Notes: generated by a model not told the origin, from the letters alone. A stretch of DNA of 64,000 bases from Streptomyces sp. JB150 (GCF_011193355.1 NZ_CP049780.1:6476534-6540533), one strand, 5' to 3'. Shown: positions 43,188 to 52,319, counted from the stretch's first letter. A program made the numbers and translations.

Positions 43188-44585
43188 TCAGCGGCCGAAG
43201 TGGAACCAGTTCACGTTCACGAAGTCCGCGGGCTGTCCGCTGGTGAACGTCAGGTACACGTCGTGCGTGCCGGTGACCGAGGAGATGTTCGCCGGGATGG
43301 TGCGCCACGACTGCCAGCCGCCCGTGTTGCCGACCGCGAAGCTGCCGATCGGCGGGTTGCTCCGGCTGTCCAGCCGCACCTCGACCAGGCCGCTCACCCC
43401 GGAGGCCGCCCCGCTCGCGACCCGGGCGACGAACTGACGGGCGGGCGTGGAACCGAAGTTGACGCCCCGGTAGACCGTCCAGTCCCCGTTGGCGACGGCA
43501 CCGATGTTCTGGCCGCCGCCGGTGTCGGAGGTGGACTCGGTGATCACACCGGACTGGCCGTCGAACGACTCGGCCTGGATGGCGCTGTAGGCGTCACGGT
43601 TGCCGGTCGGCGGGGGAGTGGTACCGCCCCCGCCGGACGACAGCACCTGCACGTAGTCGACGACCATCGAGTGCCCGGGGACCGTGCCCGCGTCCGGACC
43701 GCCGCCGAAGGCGTCGGGGAAGCCGCCGCCCATCGCCACGTTGAGGATGATGAAGAACCCGTGGTCGGTGGCGTTGGCCCAGGTCGTCGCGTCCACCTGG
43801 TTCTCGCGCACGGTGTGGTAGTTGACGCCGTCGACGTAGAAGCGGATCTCCTCCACGCTGGTCGAGCGGTCCCACTCCATGCGGTACGTGTGGAAGCCGG
43901 CCTGGCAGGTGGTGCCGGGACACGTGGCGGAGCCGCCGATGCCGCTGGTCTCGTTGCACGGGCCGCCCGGCGAGGTGCCGCAGTGCATCGTGGCCCACAC
44001 GGTGTTCAGGCCCTGGGTGTTCTCCATGATGTCCAGCTCGCCGACCGCGGGCCAGTTCCAGTAGTTGCCCCGGTACGGCGCGCCCAGCATCCAGAACGCG
44101 GGCCAGTAGCCCTTGGCGGCGGCGCCGGTGACGTTCGGCACCTGGATGCGCGCCTCGACGCGCAGCGTGCCGTTCGCCGGGGGCTGGAAGTCGGCGCGGT
44201 TGGTCTCGATCCGGCCGGAGGTCCAGCGGCCGGAGGCGTCCCGGCGCGGTGTGATGCGCAGGTTGCCGTTGCCGTCGAGGGAGACGTTGTCCCGGCTGGA
44301 CGTCATCGTCTCGATCTCGCCGGTGCCCCAGTTGGCGGGGCCGCCCGGGTAGCCGGTGCCGGTCGCGTACTGCCAGTTCGCGGTGTTCACGCCGCTGCCC
44401 GCGGGACCGTCGAAGTCGTCGGCGAAGACCTGCGTCCAGCCGGACGGGGGCGGTGGGGCCGCCGCCGTCGCGGAGGGCGCGGTGACCGTCGCCGCGGCCG
44501 CCGCCAGGCTCAGGACGCCGGCGACGGCGGTCAGCGCCCGCCGCAGCGGGAACCGTCTGTGCGGGGTGCCGGAGGTTGCACTCAT
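43188..44585 (-). CDS. Secreted GH16 beta-glucanase with CBM6
   Basis: A 465-residue secreted glycoside hydrolase, probably an endo-beta-1,3-glucanase (laminarinase). A signal peptide covers about residues 1-42 (RRALTAVAGVLSLAAAAATV, cut near ATAAA). The GH16 domain (about 48-320) has the catalytic GELDIMEN, with E183 as nucleophile and E188 as acid/base, and Trp-rich subsites. A GGGGTTPPPTG linker leads to a CBM6 carbohydrate-binding module (about 332-465: IQAESFDGQSGV, VNFGSTPARQFVARVASG, DVYLTFTSGQ). A LacI-type palindrome lies 66 bp upstream of the start. Confidence 0.93.
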   Translation of the reverse strand: MSATSGTPHRRFPLRRALTAVAGVLSLAAAAATVTAPSATAAAPPPPSGWTQVFADDFDGPAGSGVNTANWQYATGTGYPGGPANWGTGEIETMTSSRDNVSLDGNGNLRITPRRDASGRWTSGRIETNRADFQPPANGTLRVEARIQVPNVTGAAAKGYWPAFWMLGAPYRGNYWNWPAVGELDIMENTQGLNTVWATMHCGTSPGGPCNETSGIGGSATCPGTTCQAGFHTYRMEWDRSTSVEEIRFYVDGVNYHTVRENQVDATTWANATDHGFFIILNVAMGGGFPDAFGGGPDAGTVPGHSMVVDYVQVLSSGGGGTTPPPTGNRDAYSAIQAESFDGQSGVITESTSDTGGGQNIGAVANGDWTVYRGVNFGSTPARQFVARVASGAASGVSGLVEVRLDSRSNPPIGSFAVGNTGGWQSWRTIPANISSVTGTHDVYLTFTSGQPADFVNVNWFHFGR

Positions 44586-44650
44586 GTGGGGGTGCCTCTC
44601 GGGTACGGAAGTGGATGCGCGGGTGTGCGCCGAGAGCGCCCCAGGGGGGC

Positions 44651-44664
44651 TGAGAGCGCTCTCA
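44651..44664. promoter_or_regulatory. LacI-family-type operator upstream of the GH16 gene
   Basis: TGAGAGCGCTCTCA is a perfect 14-bp palindrome with a central CG step, typical of operators for Streptomyces LacI-family sugar regulators such as CebR (TGGGAGCGCTCCCA). A related AGAGCGC half-site is at 44633-44639. It probably makes the glucanase inducible by oligosaccharides. Confidence 0.7.
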
Positions 44665-44754
44665 GAGTGCGCCCAATGTGCTCGCCGCCACCGTCGGCGT
44701 CAAGAGGTGAAACCGAGAAAGTCCTCGCCGTTCAGGGGAGTTCACTCTCTGAAG

Positions 44755-44772
44755 GGGGGAGCGCACTCCCCC
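44755..44772. terminator. Terminator-like hairpin downstream of the secreted-protein gene
   Basis: GGGGGAG (44755-44761) and CTCCCCC (44766-44772) form a 7-bp stem with a 4-nt loop, 22 nt past the stop of the minus-strand gene at 44795. Confidence 0.55.
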
Positions 44773-44794
44773 GAAGGGGGCAAAGGGGGACGGG

Positions 44795-45646
44795 TCAGCC
44801 GCCGGTCTGCCGGTACGCGTACACGGTCGTCGCCACCGCGCACACCCCGGGCTGGATCATCTGCACCCGGAGCGTGCCGCTGCCGGTGTCGTAGTCGACG
44901 CCTTCCGTCTCGTAGGCGTCACCCGCGCACGCGCTGCGCTGCGGCACGGCGAACAGGCTGGTGACCGTCCCGGTGACGGGCGCGCCGTCCAGCGCGCGTT
45001 CCAGATCGACCTGGAGCAGCGGACGCGCCTCGGGGAAGTGGGTGCGGGTGGCGTCGTTGGAGGCGCACACCAGACGGGTGGCGGTCACGAAGTCGCAGCC
45101 CTGGATGTCCCGCACCGGCCGGTCCAGCGTGATCTGCCCGGCCTCCGGCAGCGTGCCGCCGGTCGCCGGGGTGCTCGGGTTGAGCAGCGGGGCGGGGAAC
45201 ACCTGGAGCCGGCGCTGCTCGCCCCACTCCCCGGAGACCAGCCACCGCGCGTCGGGCGAGACGGCGGCGAAGGAGTTGTTCACCTTCTCGCCCTGGCTCA
45301 GCGGATGGACGTACTCGTAGCGCTTCCCGGCCGGGGTGGTCACCGCGAACATCTTCGACGTGGCCGTGTCGGCGCCCTGGTAGGCGTCCACGACATGGCC
45401 GCGCGCGATGTCCGGGTCCCCGACGTGGTTCCAGCCCTTCAGCCGCAGGCCCAGCGGGATGTCGGCGAGCCCCCGGTACAGCAGGGAGCCGTCCGCGTGG
45501 CTGGCGAGCCCCTGGCCGCCGCCGAGGGTGTCGGTGTACGCCGTCGCGGTCTCCGTCCAGGCCGGCGTGCCCGCGGCGGAGGCGGTGCCCGCGCCCAGGG
45601 CGAGCGCGGCGGTGACGGCGGCCAGGGTGCACAGTTGACGTCTCAT
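44795..45646 (-). CDS. Secreted protein of unknown function
   Basis: A 283-residue exported protein. The signal peptide is MRRQLCTLAAVTAALALGAG, cut near ASAAG. The mature part shows repeated beta-strand patterns reminiscent of a beta-propeller or lipoprotein-like sensor (GGQGLASHADGSLLYRGL, KMFAVTTPAGKRYEYVHPL, AAVSPDARWLVSGEWG, VTATRLVCASND) and three Cys in its second half. ATG 45646 follows AGGAG. It is divergent from the GH4 gene and next to the glucanase, so a role in polysaccharide use is possible but not shown. Confidence 0.8.
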   Translation of the reverse strand: MRRQLCTLAAVTAALALGAGTASAAGTPAWTETATAYTDTLGGGQGLASHADGSLLYRGLADIPLGLRLKGWNHVGDPDIARGHVVDAYQGADTATSKMFAVTTPAGKRYEYVHPLSQGEKVNNSFAAVSPDARWLVSGEWGEQRRLQVFPAPLLNPSTPATGGTLPEAGQITLDRPVRDIQGCDFVTATRLVCASNDATRTHFPEARPLLQVDLERALDGAPVTGTVTSLFAVPQRSACAGDAYETEGVDYDTGSGTLRVQMIQPGVCAVATTVYAYRQTGG

Positions 45647-45807
45647 CAGACTCCTGTCCGAGCGTGGGAGATGGCGTCTCGCATCGAACCACGGACCGGC
45701 CCGCCGGTCACCGTGGCGGGCGCGGCGGGACCCGGCGAGTACTGTGCACACCGTGCCGGGCGCGGCAGGTGGGCCCGGCGGGCAGGTGCGAAGAAGGCGG
45801 GAGCGGC

Positions 45808-47154
45808 GTGAGGCTGACGATTCTGGGCGGCGGCGGATTCCGGGTGCCGCTGGTGTACGGGGCGCTTCTCGGGGACCGGGGCGAGGGACGGGTGACCGAG
45901 GTCGTCCTCCAGGACACCGACGCCGGCCGGCTGCGCGCGGTCTCGCGGGTGCTGGCGGAACAGGCCGCCGACGTCCCGGACGCCCCCGCGGTCACCGCCA
46001 CCACCGACCTCGACGACGCCCTGCGCGGCGCCGACTTCGTCTTCTCCGCGATCCGCGTCGGCGGCCTGGAGGGGCGCGCGCACGACGAGCGGGTCGCCCT
46101 CGCGGAAGGGGTGCTCGGCCAGGAGACGGTCGGCGCCGGAGGCATCGCCTACGGTCTGCGGACGGTCCCCGTCGCGGTGGACATCGCCCACCGCGTCGCC
46201 CGCCTCGCCCCGGACGCGTGGGTCATCAACTTCACCAACCCGGCCGGCCTGGTCACCGAGGCCATGTCCCGGGCGCTCGGCGACCGCGTCATCGGCATCT
46301 GCGACTCACCGGTCGGCCTCGGCCGCCGTATCGCCCGCGTCCTCGGCGTCACCGACCCGGCCGAGGCGTGGATCGACTACGTCGGCCTCAACCACCTCGG
46401 CTGGGTGCGCGGTCTGCGCGTGCGCGGCCGCGACGAACTGCCTCGGCTGCTCGCCGACCCGGCGCTGCTCGGCTCCTTCGAGGAGGGCAAGCTGTTCGGC
46501 CCCGACTGGCTGCGGGCGCTGGGCGCGATCCCCAACGAGTACCTGCACTACTACTACTTCAACCGCGAGGCCGTGCGCGCCTACCAGGAGGCCGAGCGCA
46601 CCCGCGGCGCCTTCCTGCGCGACCAGCAGGCCCGCTTCTACGCCGAGGCCGGCGACCCGGCCGTCTCCGCGCTGGCCGCCTGGGACCGCACCCGCGCCGA
46701 ACGCGAGGCCACCTACATGGCGGAGAACCGGGAGGCCGCCGGGGCCGGCGAGCGCGACGCGGACGACCTGTCCGGCGGTTACGAGAAGGTCGCCCTCGCC
46801 CTGATGCGGGCCATCGCCCGCGACGAGCGCACCACGCTCATCCTCAACGTCCGCAACCGCTCCACCCTCTCCGTGCTCGACGCCGACGCGGTGATCGAGG
46901 TGCCCTGCCTGGTCGACGCGAACGGCGCCCACCCGGTCGCCGTCGACCCGCTGCCCGGCCACGCCACCGGACTGGTCTGCTCGGTCAAGGCGGTCGAACG
47001 GGAGGTCCTGTCCGCCGCCGAGACCGGCTCCCGCGCCTCCGCCGTCAAGGCGTTCGCCCTGCACCCGCTCGTCGACTCGGTGACCGTGGCCCGCCGTCTC
47101 GTCGACGCCTACACAGCCGTCCACCCCGGCCTCGCCTACCTCGCCCGGAGCTGA
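45808..47154 (+). CDS. GH4-family 6-phospho-beta-glucosidase-like enzyme
   Basis: A 448-residue GH4 enzyme, the unusual NAD+- and Mn2+-dependent glycosidases. The N-terminal Rossmann fold is RLTILGGGGFRVPLVYGAL. NFTNPAGLVTEAM supplies substrate contacts, and the metal ligands are a Cys and a His in GICDSPVG and YVGLNHLGWV. It likely cleaves a beta-glucoside or phospho-glucoside in the cytosol, fitting the neighbouring beta-glucanase. Start at GTG 45808 with GGGAG 5 nt upstream. Confidence 0.9.
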   Translation: MRLTILGGGGFRVPLVYGALLGDRGEGRVTEVVLQDTDAGRLRAVSRVLAEQAADVPDAPAVTATTDLDDALRGADFVFSAIRVGGLEGRAHDERVALAEGVLGQETVGAGGIAYGLRTVPVAVDIAHRVARLAPDAWVINFTNPAGLVTEAMSRALGDRVIGICDSPVGLGRRIARVLGVTDPAEAWIDYVGLNHLGWVRGLRVRGRDELPRLLADPALLGSFEEGKLFGPDWLRALGAIPNEYLHYYYFNREAVRAYQEAERTRGAFLRDQQARFYAEAGDPAVSALAAWDRTRAEREATYMAENREAAGAGERDADDLSGGYEKVALALMRAIARDERTTLILNVRNRSTLSVLDADAVIEVPCLVDANGAHPVAVDPLPGHATGLVCSVKAVEREVLSAAETGSRASAVKAFALHPLVDSVTVARRLVDAYTAVHPGLAYLARS

Positions 47155-47293
47155 CGCCCCGCGCCGATGCCCGCCCCCGAAGGTGTGGTGCACGTCACAT
47201 CGCCGTGTGGAACTCCGCGACGGGCACCGGCGAACAGCAGGAGACCATCCCACGGCTCCTCAGAAGGCAGGACATGCAGCACAGAGGCAGGAC

Positions 47294-47995
47294 GTGACGC
47301 TCTTGCCGGACACCCGTACCGCTCAGGCCAGGGCAGCGGACCGGACCGGCAGCTCCGACGACTCGATCATCGAAAGGTCCCTGGAGACACCCGAGGCGTT
47401 CGCCGCGATCTTCGACCGCCACGCCGACGACATCCACCGCTACATCGCACGACGCCTGGGCTCCGACACCGCGGACGACCTCACGGCGGAGACGTTCGTC
47501 ATCGCCTTCCAGCGCCGCCGGCGCTACGACCCGGCCCACGGACACGCCCGGCCCTGGCTGTACGGCATCGCCACCAACCTGGTCGGCCGGCACCGCAGGG
47601 ACGAGGCACGCCGGCTCAAGGCCCTGTCCCGCCTGGCGTCCCTGGCACCCGGCGAGGAACACGGCCGCCCGGAGGACGGAATCACCGGCCGGCTCGGCGG
47701 CGCCGTGGCGGACGGCGCCCTGGCCGCCGCCCTCGCCGCGCTTCCCGCCCGCTACCGGGACGTGCTGCTGGTGATCGCCTGGGGTCAACTCGACTACGCG
47801 GAGGCGGCGCGGGCCCTGGGCCTGCCCGTCGGCACGGTCCGCTCCCGGCTGCACCGGGCCCGCACCCGGCTGCGGAGGTCGCTCGGCGGCCCGGACCACA
47901 CCCCCGGCCCGGATTACACCCCCGGCCCCGACCACACTCCCGGCCCGGACCTCACGCCCTCGACCGCTTCCCGCAAGGAGACCGACCATGGATGA
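47294..47995 (+). CDS. ECF RNA polymerase sigma factor
   Basis: A 233-residue sigma-70 factor of the ECF type. Region 2 is FAAIFDRHADDIHRYIARRL with ADDLTAETFVIAFQRR and PWLYGIATNLVGRHRR. Region 4 is ALPARYRDVLLVIAWGQLDY and AARALGLPVGTVRSRLHRAR. GTG 47294 is preceded by AGAGGCAGGA. The C-terminus is unusual: four copies of GPDxTP from an 18-bp tandem repeat. It overlaps the next gene, a CU044_5270 protein, by 8 bp. This pairing is common and suggests that the partner controls the sigma factor. Confidence 0.92.
   Translation: MTLLPDTRTAQARAADRTGSSDDSIIERSLETPEAFAAIFDRHADDIHRYIARRLGSDTADDLTAETFVIAFQRRRRYDPAHGHARPWLYGIATNLVGRHRRDEARRLKALSRLASLAPGEEHGRPEDGITGRLGGAVADGALAAALAALPARYRDVLLVIAWGQLDYAEAARALGLPVGTVRSRLHRARTRLRRSLGGPDHTPGPDYTPGPDHTPGPDLTPSTASRKETDHG
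47888..47959 (+). repeat. 18-bp tandem repeat at the sigma factor 3' end
   Basis: Four units of 18 bp (first unit GGCCCGGACCACACCCCC) encode GPDHTP, GPDYTP, GPDHTP and GPDLTP. Changes in copy number keep the frame. Confidence 0.85.
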
Positions 47996-48929
47996 ACTGA
48001 CCAGGGTGCGCGCGTGGGACGCCGACGGCGGCGGACTGTCCGACGAGGCCCGCGCCGCCGCCCGGACCCGACTCCTCGCCGCGGTGGCCGCGGAGGACCG
48101 GGCCGCCGCGCCGGCCCGTCCGCTGAGCCGGCGCCTGGTGTTCCGGGCCGCGCTGGGGGGCGCGGCCGCCACCGCGGTGGGCGCCGGCGTCGTCATGACG
48201 CGGGATGCCGGCTCCGCGCGCACACCCGCCCTGGAACCGGTCAGCGCCCAGGACGTGCTGCGGCGGGCCGCCGCGCGGACCCGCGCCCTGGGCAGCGACC
48301 TCCCCGTGCCGCGCGACGACCAGTACTTCTACACGCGGACCCACATCAGGCGGACGCCGCTGAAGACCGGCCGGACCAGGACGTGGACCGACGAGAGCTG
48401 GCTGTCGGTGGACGGGTCCAAGCCGTCCCTGCGCGAGGAGCACGGGAGGGTCCACCGCGATCCCCCGCTCGGCGAGCACGAGGTGCTCTGGCCCCCCACC
48501 GTCTACAGCGGGCTGCGGAAGATGCCGACCGACCCGGACAAGCTCCTGGACGTGCTCCGGCTCGGCGACAAGGCGAGCCCCGAGTCGGACATGCACGTGT
48601 TCTTCGAGGGCTGCATGCTCCTGAAGGGCCCGCGCGTGGTGCCCCCCGGCCTCCAGGCCGCCACCTTCGAAGCGCTGTCCAGGCTGCCGCGCATCCGCCT
48701 CGACCACGACGCCGTGGACGGGGCCGGCCGCGAGGCCGTCGGAGTCTCCTACCCCGGCACGGAGTTCACGTTCCTCTTCGACCGGACCACGTACGACTAC
48801 CTGGGGCTGCGCACCAAGGGCAGCGTGCCGGAGAAGGCCGACGGCAAGTGGATCCAGACCGGCTGGTACTACGAGACCCGGTCGCTGGAGGAGCTCCAGG
48901 TGGTCGACCGCATCGGGCAGCGCCGCTGA
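47988..48929 (+). CDS. CU044_5270 family protein (sigma-factor partner)
   Basis: A 313-residue protein with a short cytosolic N-terminus (MDELTRVRAWDADGGGLSDE), one membrane segment (about 48-70, LVFRAALGGAAATAVGAGVV) and an extracytoplasmic domain with YFYTRTHIRR, ESWLSVDGS and a C-terminal WYYETRSLEELQVVDRIG. The family is regularly encoded right after ECF sigma factors in actinomycetes and is thought to act as sensor or anti-sigma. Its ATG lies 8 bp before the end of the sigma gene. The N-terminus is too short for a classical zinc anti-sigma domain. Confidence 0.85.
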   Translation: MDELTRVRAWDADGGGLSDEARAAARTRLLAAVAAEDRAAAPARPLSRRLVFRAALGGAAATAVGAGVVMTRDAGSARTPALEPVSAQDVLRRAAARTRALGSDLPVPRDDQYFYTRTHIRRTPLKTGRTRTWTDESWLSVDGSKPSLREEHGRVHRDPPLGEHEVLWPPTVYSGLRKMPTDPDKLLDVLRLGDKASPESDMHVFFEGCMLLKGPRVVPPGLQAATFEALSRLPRIRLDHDAVDGAGREAVGVSYPGTEFTFLFDRTTYDYLGLRTKGSVPEKADGKWIQTGWYYETRSLEELQVVDRIGQRR

Positions 48930-48957
48930 GCAGTCCGCCCCCCGGCGGGCGCCCCGG

Positions 48958-50073
48958 TCACAGCGGCAGCGCCTCGGCCGACGCCGCCCCGGCGGGAGCG
49001 GGCACCGCCGGCAGCGGCACCGTCTCGTCCGCCCGCTGCTGCGGCAGCGAGAGCGGCCGCAGCGGCCGGGGTCCCGCCACCACCGTGTAGTCCTGCCCGA
49101 GGAACGGCGGGGTGATCTCGCCGGGGTCGTCCCCGAGCGCCATCCGCACCGCGGCCCACGGCGCGTTCACCCCGCACAGCGACAGCTGGTGCAGCCCGCC
49201 CGCGGGCCGCGTGTTCACATCCATCAGCACCGGACGGTCGCCGAACATCCGGAACTGGATGTTGGACAGATAGTGCAGCCCGAACCCCTCGGCGATCAGC
49301 CGGGCCGGCTCCAGCCACTGCTCGTGCAGGGTGAACCCGCGCCGGCGGCCGTTCTTCGTGCGGCCCACCGCCAGCCGCGCCCGGTTGTCCGGACCGGTCA
49401 GGCAGTCCACCGACACCTCCGGCTGCTCCAGACGGGGCATCACCAGCCAGTCGACCGGCTCCTCCGCCTGCCGCATCGCCTCCACCACCAGGTCGAGCGG
49501 GACGTAAGGGCTCGGGAACCCGCTGAGGTGAACGAGAGAGAAGGGGGCGCGCGTGACGACGCGGAAGCCCACCCCGCCCGCACCGGACACCGGCTTGAAG
49601 CACGCCTTGTGCCCGGCCGCCTCCAACTCGTCTACGGCGGCGACGAGTTCGTCGACGTCGCGGACCCGCCACCACGGTGGCACCGGCACTCCGACGGCCT
49701 GCACGGCCTCGTAGGCGACCACCTTGTCCTCGAAGACGGCCACCGCCTGGGGAGGCGGCGCCAGCAGCGCCGTGCCGACCGCCTCGAACTCGGCGCGGTG
49801 CGCCACGATCGCCGCCTGGTGCAGCCGCGGCACGAACACGTCGATCCCGCGCCGCGCGCACAGATCGAGGGCGAACTCCACGTACGCCGCCGGGGACAGG
49901 CCCTCCGGCTCCAGCTCCGCGGTGTCGGCGGCGGCCAGCACCGGCGAGTCCGGATCCCCGTGGGTCGCGTGGATCTCCACCGCCCGGTCGCTGGGATTTC
50001 GGCGCAGCTGATCCATGAAGAACACGTTCTCCGCGTACGTGCGGTTCAGCCAGACGCGTACGCGAGAGACCAT
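48958..50073 (-). CDS. ATP-grasp domain protein
   Basis: A 371-residue ATP-grasp ligase-like enzyme that would activate a carboxylate by phosphorylation and join it to an amine or thiol. Visible parts are the N-terminal fold (RVRVWLNRTYAENVFFMDQL), the ATP-binding KVVAYEAVQAVGVPVPPWW and HKACFKPVSGAGGVGFRVV, and the metal-binding VLMDVNTRPAGGLHQ with Asp/Asn ligands. The substrate is unknown. The C-terminal 40 residues are Pro/Ala-rich. It stands alone on its strand, convergent with the sigma-factor pair. Between it and the next gene (50074-50409) I see only a CCCCC/GGGGG hairpin near 50154-50168 and a palindrome. Confidence 0.85.
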   Translation of the reverse strand: MVSRVRVWLNRTYAENVFFMDQLRRNPSDRAVEIHATHGDPDSPVLAAADTAELEPEGLSPAAYVEFALDLCARRGIDVFVPRLHQAAIVAHRAEFEAVGTALLAPPPQAVAVFEDKVVAYEAVQAVGVPVPPWWRVRDVDELVAAVDELEAAGHKACFKPVSGAGGVGFRVVTRAPFSLVHLSGFPSPYVPLDLVVEAMRQAEEPVDWLVMPRLEQPEVSVDCLTGPDNRARLAVGRTKNGRRRGFTLHEQWLEPARLIAEGFGLHYLSNIQFRMFGDRPVLMDVNTRPAGGLHQLSLCGVNAPWAAVRMALGDDPGEITPPFLGQDYTVVAGPRPLRPLSLPQQRADETVPLPAVPAPAGAASAEALPL

Positions 50074-50384
50074 GCAGGCCGCCTTTCACGGTTCGCGGGC
50101 ACGGCGGAGCACGGCCGGCCCGGCCAGAGGGATGAAGGGAGGGACACCAAACCGCCCCCGGAAAGGGGGTTGAGACGGTGGTGTTGGGGCAGATCATACG
50201 GCTTCCCGGAGCCGTCGCGTGCAACGCGCGCGTTAAGTCTCGTCCGATCACGCACACCGGGATCACGGGCCCCGACGGACCCGCCCGCCCCCCCCTTTCC
50301 CCGCCCCGCCGGCGGGGCGCGCCGAGCGAGCGGGTCACCCTTGCCCGACGCGGCGCGCGTGTGTTCTCGTGGTGCCGTCCGCGT

Positions 50385-50396
50385 GATCACGTGATC
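50385..50396. promoter_or_regulatory. Palindrome upstream of the metallophosphoesterase gene
   Basis: GATCACGTGATC is a perfect 12-bp palindrome ending 13 nt before the GTG at 50410. It may be an operator or simply lie in the leader. The rest of 50074-50409 holds no gene. Confidence 0.4.
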
Positions 50397-50409
50397 GAAG
50401 GGGGCCACA

Positions 50410-51261
50410 GTGACATCGACGGCCGGTGGTGCCGGGCAGCTGCTGGCCATCAGCGACCTGCACATCGGATACGAGGACAACCGGGCGCTGGTCGAGAAGC
50501 TGCGCCCCGGCACCGACGACGACTGGCTCCTGGTGGCCGGAGACGTCGCCGAGAAGGTCTCCTCCATCGAGTGGGCCCTGAAGACCCTCGCCGGACGCTT
50601 CCGCAAGGTCGTCTGGGTCCCCGGCAACCACGAGCTGTGGACCCACCCCTCGGACCCGGTCACCCTGCGCGGCGCCGCCCGCTACGAGCACCTGGTCGAG
50701 ATGTGCCGCGGCCTCGGCGTCGTCACCCCCGAGGACCCCTACCCCGTCTGGGAGGGCCCCGGCGGCCCCGTCGCCGTCGCCCCGCTGTTCCTCCTCTACG
50801 ACTACTCCTTCCTCCCCGAGGGCTGCGCGACCAAGGAGGAAGGACTGGCGTACGCGCACAGGACTGGCGTCGTGTGCAACGACGAGTACCTGCTCCACCC
50901 CGACCCCTACCCGACCCGCGACGACTGGTGCCGGGCCCGGGTCGCCGCGACCGAGGCCCGCCTCGCCGCGCTCCCCGGGGACCTGCCGGTCGTCCTGGTC
51001 AACCACTGGCCGCTGGAGCGCCATCCGACCGAGGTGTTGTGGTACCCCGAGTTCGCCATGTGGTGCGGCACCCGGCTGACCGCCGACTGGCACCGCCGCT
51101 TCCCGGTCGCGGCCGTGGTCTACGGCCATCTGCACATCCCGCGGACCACCGTGCACGAAGGGGTCCGCTTCGAGGAGGTGTCGGTGGGATACCCCCGCGA
51201 ATGGCGCAAGCGCCCGCAACCGCCGGGCCGGCCGCGCCGCATTCTCCCGACGGAGGCCTGA
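50410..51261 (+). CDS. Calcineurin-like metallophosphoesterase
   Basis: A 283-residue phosphoesterase with all five metal motifs: ISDLHIG, GDVAEK, GNHELW, NHWPL and GHLHIP. It hydrolyses a phosphomonoester or diester in the cytosol. It overlaps no gene but is followed after 4 nt by a phosphopantetheinyl transferase, so they probably form an operon. A possible link is 4'-phosphopantetheine turnover on carrier proteins, which is inference. GTG 50410 has GAAGGGGG upstream. Confidence 0.92.
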   Translation: MTSTAGGAGQLLAISDLHIGYEDNRALVEKLRPGTDDDWLLVAGDVAEKVSSIEWALKTLAGRFRKVVWVPGNHELWTHPSDPVTLRGAARYEHLVEMCRGLGVVTPEDPYPVWEGPGGPVAVAPLFLLYDYSFLPEGCATKEEGLAYAHRTGVVCNDEYLLHPDPYPTRDDWCRARVAATEARLAALPGDLPVVLVNHWPLERHPTEVLWYPEFAMWCGTRLTADWHRRFPVAAVVYGHLHIPRTTVHEGVRFEEVSVGYPREWRKRPQPPGRPRRILPTEA

Positions 51262-51265
51262 GCCG

Positions 51266-51940
51266 GTGATCGAGGAACTGCTGCCCGGCACGGTCGTCGC
51301 GGTCGAAGCCCACGGAACGGGTGAGACCGCCCCGCTCTTCCCCGAGGAAGAGGTGTTCGTGGCGCGGGCCGTGGCCAAGCGGCGGCGCGAGTTCACCACC
51401 GTGCGCGCCTGCGCCCGCCGCGCCATGGAGAAGCTGGGCGTGCCCCCGCAGGCCATCCTGCCCGGCGAACGGGGCGCGCCGCGGTGGCCCGACGGGCTGC
51501 TCGGCAGCATGACCCACTGCGACGGCTACTGCGCCGCCGCGCTGGTGCGCGCCACCGACCTGGCCTCCCTCGGCATAGACGCCGAACAGCACGCACCGCT
51601 CCCGGACGGCGTGCTCGACGCCGTGGCCCTGCCCGCCGAGCGGGAGCGGCTGCGCCGGCTGGCCACCGCGCTGCCCGGACTGCGCGGCGACCGGCTGCTG
51701 TTCAGCGCCAAGGAGTCCGTCTACAAGGCGTGGTACCCCCTCACCGGGCGGTGGCTGGACTTCTCCGAGGCCGACATCGACATCACCGCCGAGCCCGGGG
51801 ATCCCGCCCGCGGCGCCTTCCGCGCCGAACTCCTCGTCCCCGGACCCCTGCTCGGCGACCGCCGCGTGGGCCACTTCGAGGGCCGCTGGACCGTGCGCCG
51901 GGGGCTGGTGGCGACGGCGGTGACGGTGCCCCACCCCTGA
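51266..51940 (+). CDS. 4'-phosphopantetheinyl transferase (Sfp/EntD type)
   Basis: A 224-residue enzyme moving the phosphopantetheine arm of coenzyme A to carrier proteins of polyketide, peptide or fatty-acid synthases. Signatures are GSMTHCDGYCAAAL, LGIDAEQHAPL with the metal Asp, and LLFSAKESVYKAWYPL. GTG 51266 follows the metallophosphoesterase by 4 nt. No synthase gene is in the window, so it probably serves distant clusters. Confidence 0.93.
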   Translation: MIEELLPGTVVAVEAHGTGETAPLFPEEEVFVARAVAKRRREFTTVRACARRAMEKLGVPPQAILPGERGAPRWPDGLLGSMTHCDGYCAAALVRATDLASLGIDAEQHAPLPDGVLDAVALPAERERLRRLATALPGLRGDRLLFSAKESVYKAWYPLTGRWLDFSEADIDITAEPGDPARGAFRAELLVPGPLLGDRRVGHFEGRWTVRRGLVATAVTVPHP

Positions 51941-52016
51941 GCCGCACCGGTCCGCCTCGAACCCACGCCCCCTTGGCGTTCCGCCCCCCCCGCGCCGGTG
52001 CTTTCCGCCCGGCGGG

Positions 52017-52319
52017 TCAGGAGCCGGGGCCGGGCGTCGCGGCGGGACCGTGCCCGGCCGGGCCGTACGCCTCGCGCACCAGAGCGATCGGCGGGCACCA
52101 GCTGTGCAGCAGCCGGAAGAACGTCTCCTCGTTGCCGCTCAGGCCCGCCTCCGCGAGTGCCTGTTCCGCCTCGGCGAGCACGGCGGGCGGCACGACGGGC
52201 GGCCGGGGCGTCCCGTGCGGGTTGGGCGCGCTGTCGAAGACCGCGCGCACGGTGTGCAGCAGGCGCAGATAGGCCTGGACGGCGGCGCGCTCGCGGTCGG
52301 TCGGTACGGCAGTGGACAT
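52017..52319 (-). CDS. Small uncharacterised protein
   Basis: A 100-residue cytosolic protein, MSTAVPTDRERAAVQAYLRL to GPAATPGPGS. The core is helical (ERAAVQAYLRLLHTVRAVFD, LAEAEQALAEAGLSGNEETFFRLLHSW). I do not recognise it. ATG 52319 follows GGGGAG. A GCCCCGC/GCGGGGC hairpin lies 29 nt upstream in its leader (52348-52366). Confidence 0.7.
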   Translation of the reverse strand: MSTAVPTDRERAAVQAYLRLLHTVRAVFDSAPNPHGTPRPPVVPPAVLAEAEQALAEAGLSGNEETFFRLLHSWCPPIALVREAYGPAGHGPAATPGPGS

